Assembly (NCBI GenBank): GCA_964535315.1
Contig: CAZHTS010000132.1
Span: 1-8,836, forward strand
DNA length: 8,836 nt
Source: CAZHTS01 sp964535315
Lineage (GTDB): Bacteria > Chloroflexota > Anaerolineae > Anaerolineales > Anaerolineaceae
Direction of reading: 5' to 3'
In this document: positions 6,849-8,836 of the stretch, in pieces
Numbering within the stretch: position 1 is the stretch's first letter
Layout: every line of letters starts with the position of its first letter
Program-made: the position numbers and the translations under genes
Notes under the pieces: model-generated
Told to the model about the DNA's origin: nothing
Seen by the model: only the letters and a program-made list of their open reading frames with translations
The model's database searches: none

Positions 6849-6895
6849 ACTGGATAAAGCGAGACGCGCAGGTAAAATAGAGGATAGGACTGCAC

Positions 6896-7174
6896 ATGGA
6901 GAGCGAAGAGAAAATTGCGTTGTATATCTGTATGGGGTCGGCCTGTCACCAGTTGGGGGTGTATAAAGTGCTGCCGCTGCTCCAGGAGTTGATCACTGCC
7001 CACCAGCTGGATGATCGCCTGGAACTGCGCGGGGCGTTTTGCCTGGGTACCTGCGCACACGGTGTGGTGGTTAAAATGGGCGAAGACCTCATCCAGGATA
7101 TTACCCCGCGTAATGTGCGCGAAAAATTTGAGCAGGAAATTCTGGTGCGTTTACAGGAAAGGTCGGCGGCATGA
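6896..7174 (+). CDS. Small thioredoxin-like [2Fe-2S] ferredoxin
   Basis: A 92-aa cytoplasmic protein that is almost exactly one thioredoxin-like [2Fe-2S] domain. Cluster cysteines are C12 and C17 (YICMGSACHQLG), C49 and C53 (AFCLGTCAHGV). Their spacing, C-x4-C-x31-C-x3-C, equals that in the N-terminal domain of the neighbouring NuoF-like protein and is close to that of NuoE (x35 between the pairs). It lacks NuoE's N-terminal helical part, so it is probably an electron carrier or redox sensor, not a diaphorase subunit. The start ATG 6896 has AGAGGAT about 10 nt upstream, a rather long spacing. It overlaps the PAS gene by 4 nt (ATGA), so its partners are likely the PAS protein and phosphatase. 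Similar small ferredoxins occur in clostridial and Thermotoga hydrogenase loci, as I recall; function there is not firmly established. Confidence 0.88.
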   Translation: MESEEKIALYICMGSACHQLGVYKVLPLLQELITAHQLDDRLELRGAFCLGTCAHGVVVKMGEDLIQDITPRNVREKFEQEILVRLQERSAA

Positions 7175-7665
7175 AGAGTTTGTGGGAACTGTTGTGGAAT
7201 TATGACCCAAACGGCCTGGTGGTGGTGGACGAACGGATGGTCGTCCAGGTTGCCAACCCGGCCTTTTGCCGTATGTTTCGTACCACGGCGGATGTGTTGG
7301 TCGGCTCGGATGCCGCCCGGTTATTGGGGGATGTGATCCACTTTCAACAGGTGTGGGAGACGGGCGAGGCGCTGGCTGGTGTGGAACGTGAATATCCGGA
7401 ATACGATCTGTACGTGCGCAAGGTGATCTTTCCGGTGCGCGAGGAAGGGGTGGTGGCCTGTATCATGGTGGATATGACCCACGAGTGGAAACAGCGCAAT
7501 GAGATGCTGGCGTTGAAGCGTGAGACGATCCTCAACGTGCATGCCATTGTCGACAAGCAAATGAGCGTGGCGCAGAAGATTGCCGGGCTGTTGGGCGAGA
7601 CGACGGCCGAGACGAAGGTCAGCCTGCTGAAGCTGCTGGAAATGGTAGAGAAAGAACGGTTTTAG
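7171..7665 (+). CDS. PAS-domain protein with conserved helical C-terminus
   Basis: A 164-aa soluble protein. Residues about 8-105 form a PAS domain: it opens WNYDPNGLVVVDERMVVQVAN, continues with PAFCRMF, and ends with the strand VVACIMVDMTHEWKQR. PAS domains sense redox state, oxygen or small ligands, or dimerise; the ligand here is unknown. Residues 106-164 are predicted helical and include KQMSVAQKIAGLLGETTAETK (129-149), a stretch that, from memory, resembles the tail of PAS-containing sensory [FeFe] hydrogenases. No kinase ATPase, DNA-binding or output enzyme domain is present, so the protein must work through a partner, most likely the phosphatase whose GTG starts directly after its stop. 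It starts at ATG 7171 within ATGA of the ferredoxin gene, which implies coupled translation. The PAS call is solid; the role is inferred. Confidence 0.85.
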   Translation: MKSLWELLWNYDPNGLVVVDERMVVQVANPAFCRMFRTTADVLVGSDAARLLGDVIHFQQVWETGEALAGVEREYPEYDLYVRKVIFPVREEGVVACIMVDMTHEWKQRNEMLALKRETILNVHAIVDKQMSVAQKIAGLLGETTAETKVSLLKLLEMVEKERF

Positions 7666-8826
7666 GTGAACAATTTCCTCGACATTTATCACCTGGGGTT
7701 GAATAAGAGCGGCGAAGAATTGTGCGGCGACCAGGTGCGCGTGCTCAAGTTGCTGGATCGCACGATTGTGGTGCTTTCGGATGGCCTGGGGAGCGGTGTC
7801 AAGGCCAATATTCTGGCGACATTGACGGCTGAGATCATCACCACCATGCTGCGCGAGTCGGTCGACCTGAAGGAAGTGTTGAGCACCGTCATCCGTACGC
7901 TGCCGGTGGATCGTGAGCGCCGCATTGCTTACGCCACCTTTACTATTCTGTTGATCGAGCACGAGGATAATCGTTTCCGGGTGATCAATTTTGATAACCC
8001 GGCGCCACTCTATTTGCATGCAGGGAAGATTGAACGCCTGGCGACCGAGGAAAAGAAGATCCTCGGCAAAAAGATTGCCATCAGTCAGGGGCAACTTGGG
8101 CTGGGTGACTTTATCGGTTTGATGAGCGATGGCGTCCTGTACGCCGGGTTGGGGACACTGGCCAAGTTTGGTTGGGGCTGGGAAAATATCGCCGGTTTTT
8201 TGGAAGAGGTATTTCGTAAGCGGGTGTATACGGTGCACACGGTGGTGAATCAGGTTATTACGATGAGCAATCGATTGTATGAATGGCAGGCGGGGGACGA
8301 TTCTACGTTTGTCGGGGTGTATGTGCGGCAACGCAATGCGCTGATGATCTTCACCGGGCCGCCGGTGGATAACGGGCGCGATTACGTTTTTGTCAACCGG
8401 CTGCTGGATTTCAAAGGGCGCAAGGTGGTGTGTGGGGGAACGACGGCCAATATTGTTGCCAGTTTCCTTAAGGCCAATCCCGAAACTGATTTGAGCTCGC
8501 TGGCGGAAGGGGTGCCGGCGATTGGCCGGCTGCCGGGCATCGACCTGGTGACGGAGGGCATCCTCACCCTGGCGGCGGCGCTCGATCTATTGGAAAAGAG
8601 CGAAGGTAAGCTGGACGCTCTGACGCCGGAGCACAACGGCGCCTATTTGCTGGCACGCGAAATGTTGATCGCCGATGCGATCGATTTTCTGGTCGGTCAG
8701 TCGATCAATTCGTTTTACCAGAACCCACTGCTGCCGCGCAATATTTCCATCCGGCGCTATTTGATCGACCGCATCGCCGAAGTGCTGACGCGCTTTCACA
8801 AGGATGTGCGTATCGAATATTGTTGA
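7666..8826 (+). CDS. SpoIIE-family (PP2C-type) serine phosphatase with extra C-terminal domain
   Basis: A 386-aa soluble protein. Residues 5-220 are a SpoIIE/PP2C phosphatase domain, expected to remove phosphate from serine or threonine with Mn/Mg. Acidic metal-site residues are visible: D22 (CGDQV), D39 (VLSDGLGSG), D155 (LMSDGV) and D211/D212 (AGDDSTFVGVY). Residues about 225-315 form a second conserved region with GPPVDNGRDY, KVVCGGTTANIVASF and GIDLVTEGILTLAAAL. I recall such a domain in SpoIIE-like proteins of clostridial hydrogenase loci, but know no assigned function. A helical tail (320-386) follows. The start is GTG 7666, directly abutting the PAS stop with only a weak AGAGAAAG before it, so translation is probably coupled. 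No anti-sigma factor, serine kinase or anti-anti-sigma partner is in the window, so its substrate is unknown. A possible next start, ATG, lies at 8830. Confidence 0.9.
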   Translation: MNNFLDIYHLGLNKSGEELCGDQVRVLKLLDRTIVVLSDGLGSGVKANILATLTAEIITTMLRESVDLKEVLSTVIRTLPVDRERRIAYATFTILLIEHEDNRFRVINFDNPAPLYLHAGKIERLATEEKKILGKKIAISQGQLGLGDFIGLMSDGVLYAGLGTLAKFGWGWENIAGFLEEVFRKRVYTVHTVVNQVITMSNRLYEWQAGDDSTFVGVYVRQRNALMIFTGPPVDNGRDYVFVNRLLDFKGRKVVCGGTTANIVASFLKANPETDLSSLAEGVPAIGRLPGIDLVTEGILTLAAALDLLEKSEGKLDALTPEHNGAYLLAREMLIADAIDFLVGQSINSFYQNPLLPRNISIRRYLIDRIAEVLTRFHKDVRIEYC

Positions 8827-8836
8827 GCCATGAGGC

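Noticed and set aside
6850..6878. Promoter-like TAAAAT (6873-6878) before the small ferredoxin gene.
   Set aside because: The 17-nt upstream hexamer CTGGAT is a poor -35, and the start would fall at the ribosome site; too weak to call.
7321..8331. 336-codon open frame on the minus strand opposite the PAS and phosphatase genes.
   Set aside because: It spans two well-supported plus-strand genes and shows low-complexity composition without a family signature.
8830..8836. ATG at 8830, 4 nt after the phosphatase stop, as the start of the next gene.
   Set aside because: Only 7 nt are visible and no clear ribosome site precedes it, so it is plausible but not supportable as a feature.

Overview
The window is moderately GC-rich bacterial DNA with tightly packed genes. 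Gene style (cytoplasmic GAF/NarL-type two-component pair, NADH-dependent hydrogenase-type diaphorase genes, good Shine-Dalgarno sites) would fit an anaerobic Chloroflexota such as Anaerolineae. That assignment is an inference from general look; nothing in the sequence proves it. No stretch longer than about 150 bases lacks a gene, and I see no tRNA, rRNA, IS element or CRISPR array.

Left part (1-1289, minus strand): the first 58 codons of an MFS-type transporter, cut by the window edge, sit 3 nt behind a complete M24-family Xaa-Pro-type aminopeptidase. The two are probably one operon, with a candidate promoter at 1306-1334.

Middle part (1411-4609, plus strand): a soluble two-GAF NarL-type histidine kinase overlaps its LuxR/NarL-type response regulator by 32 nt. 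A 150-nt gap follows, carrying a perfect 14-bp inverted repeat (3641-3691). Next is a protein made of four CBS domains, apparently a duplicated two-CBS unit.

Right part (4640-8826, plus strand): a NuoE-like [2Fe-2S] protein and a NuoF-like NADH/FMN subunit overlap by 8 nt and are closed by a strong rho-independent terminator (6804-6848). After it come a 92-aa thioredoxin-like [2Fe-2S] protein, a 164-aa PAS protein and a 386-aa SpoIIE/PP2C-type phosphatase with a conserved extra C-terminal domain, joined by a 4-nt overlap and a 0-nt junction.

Taken together, the right part looks like the diaphorase and signalling portions of an NADH-linked [FeFe]-hydrogenase locus. The hydrogenase itself is not in the window; I would look for it just beyond position 8836. 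NuoE/NuoF would pass electrons between NAD(H), FMN and Fe-S centres. The small [2Fe-2S] protein, PAS protein and phosphatase look like a redox-signalling module. The four-CBS protein could add nucleotide or energy-charge sensing, and the two-component pair could control transcription. Family assignments are well supported by motifs; the links between modules are inferred from gene order.
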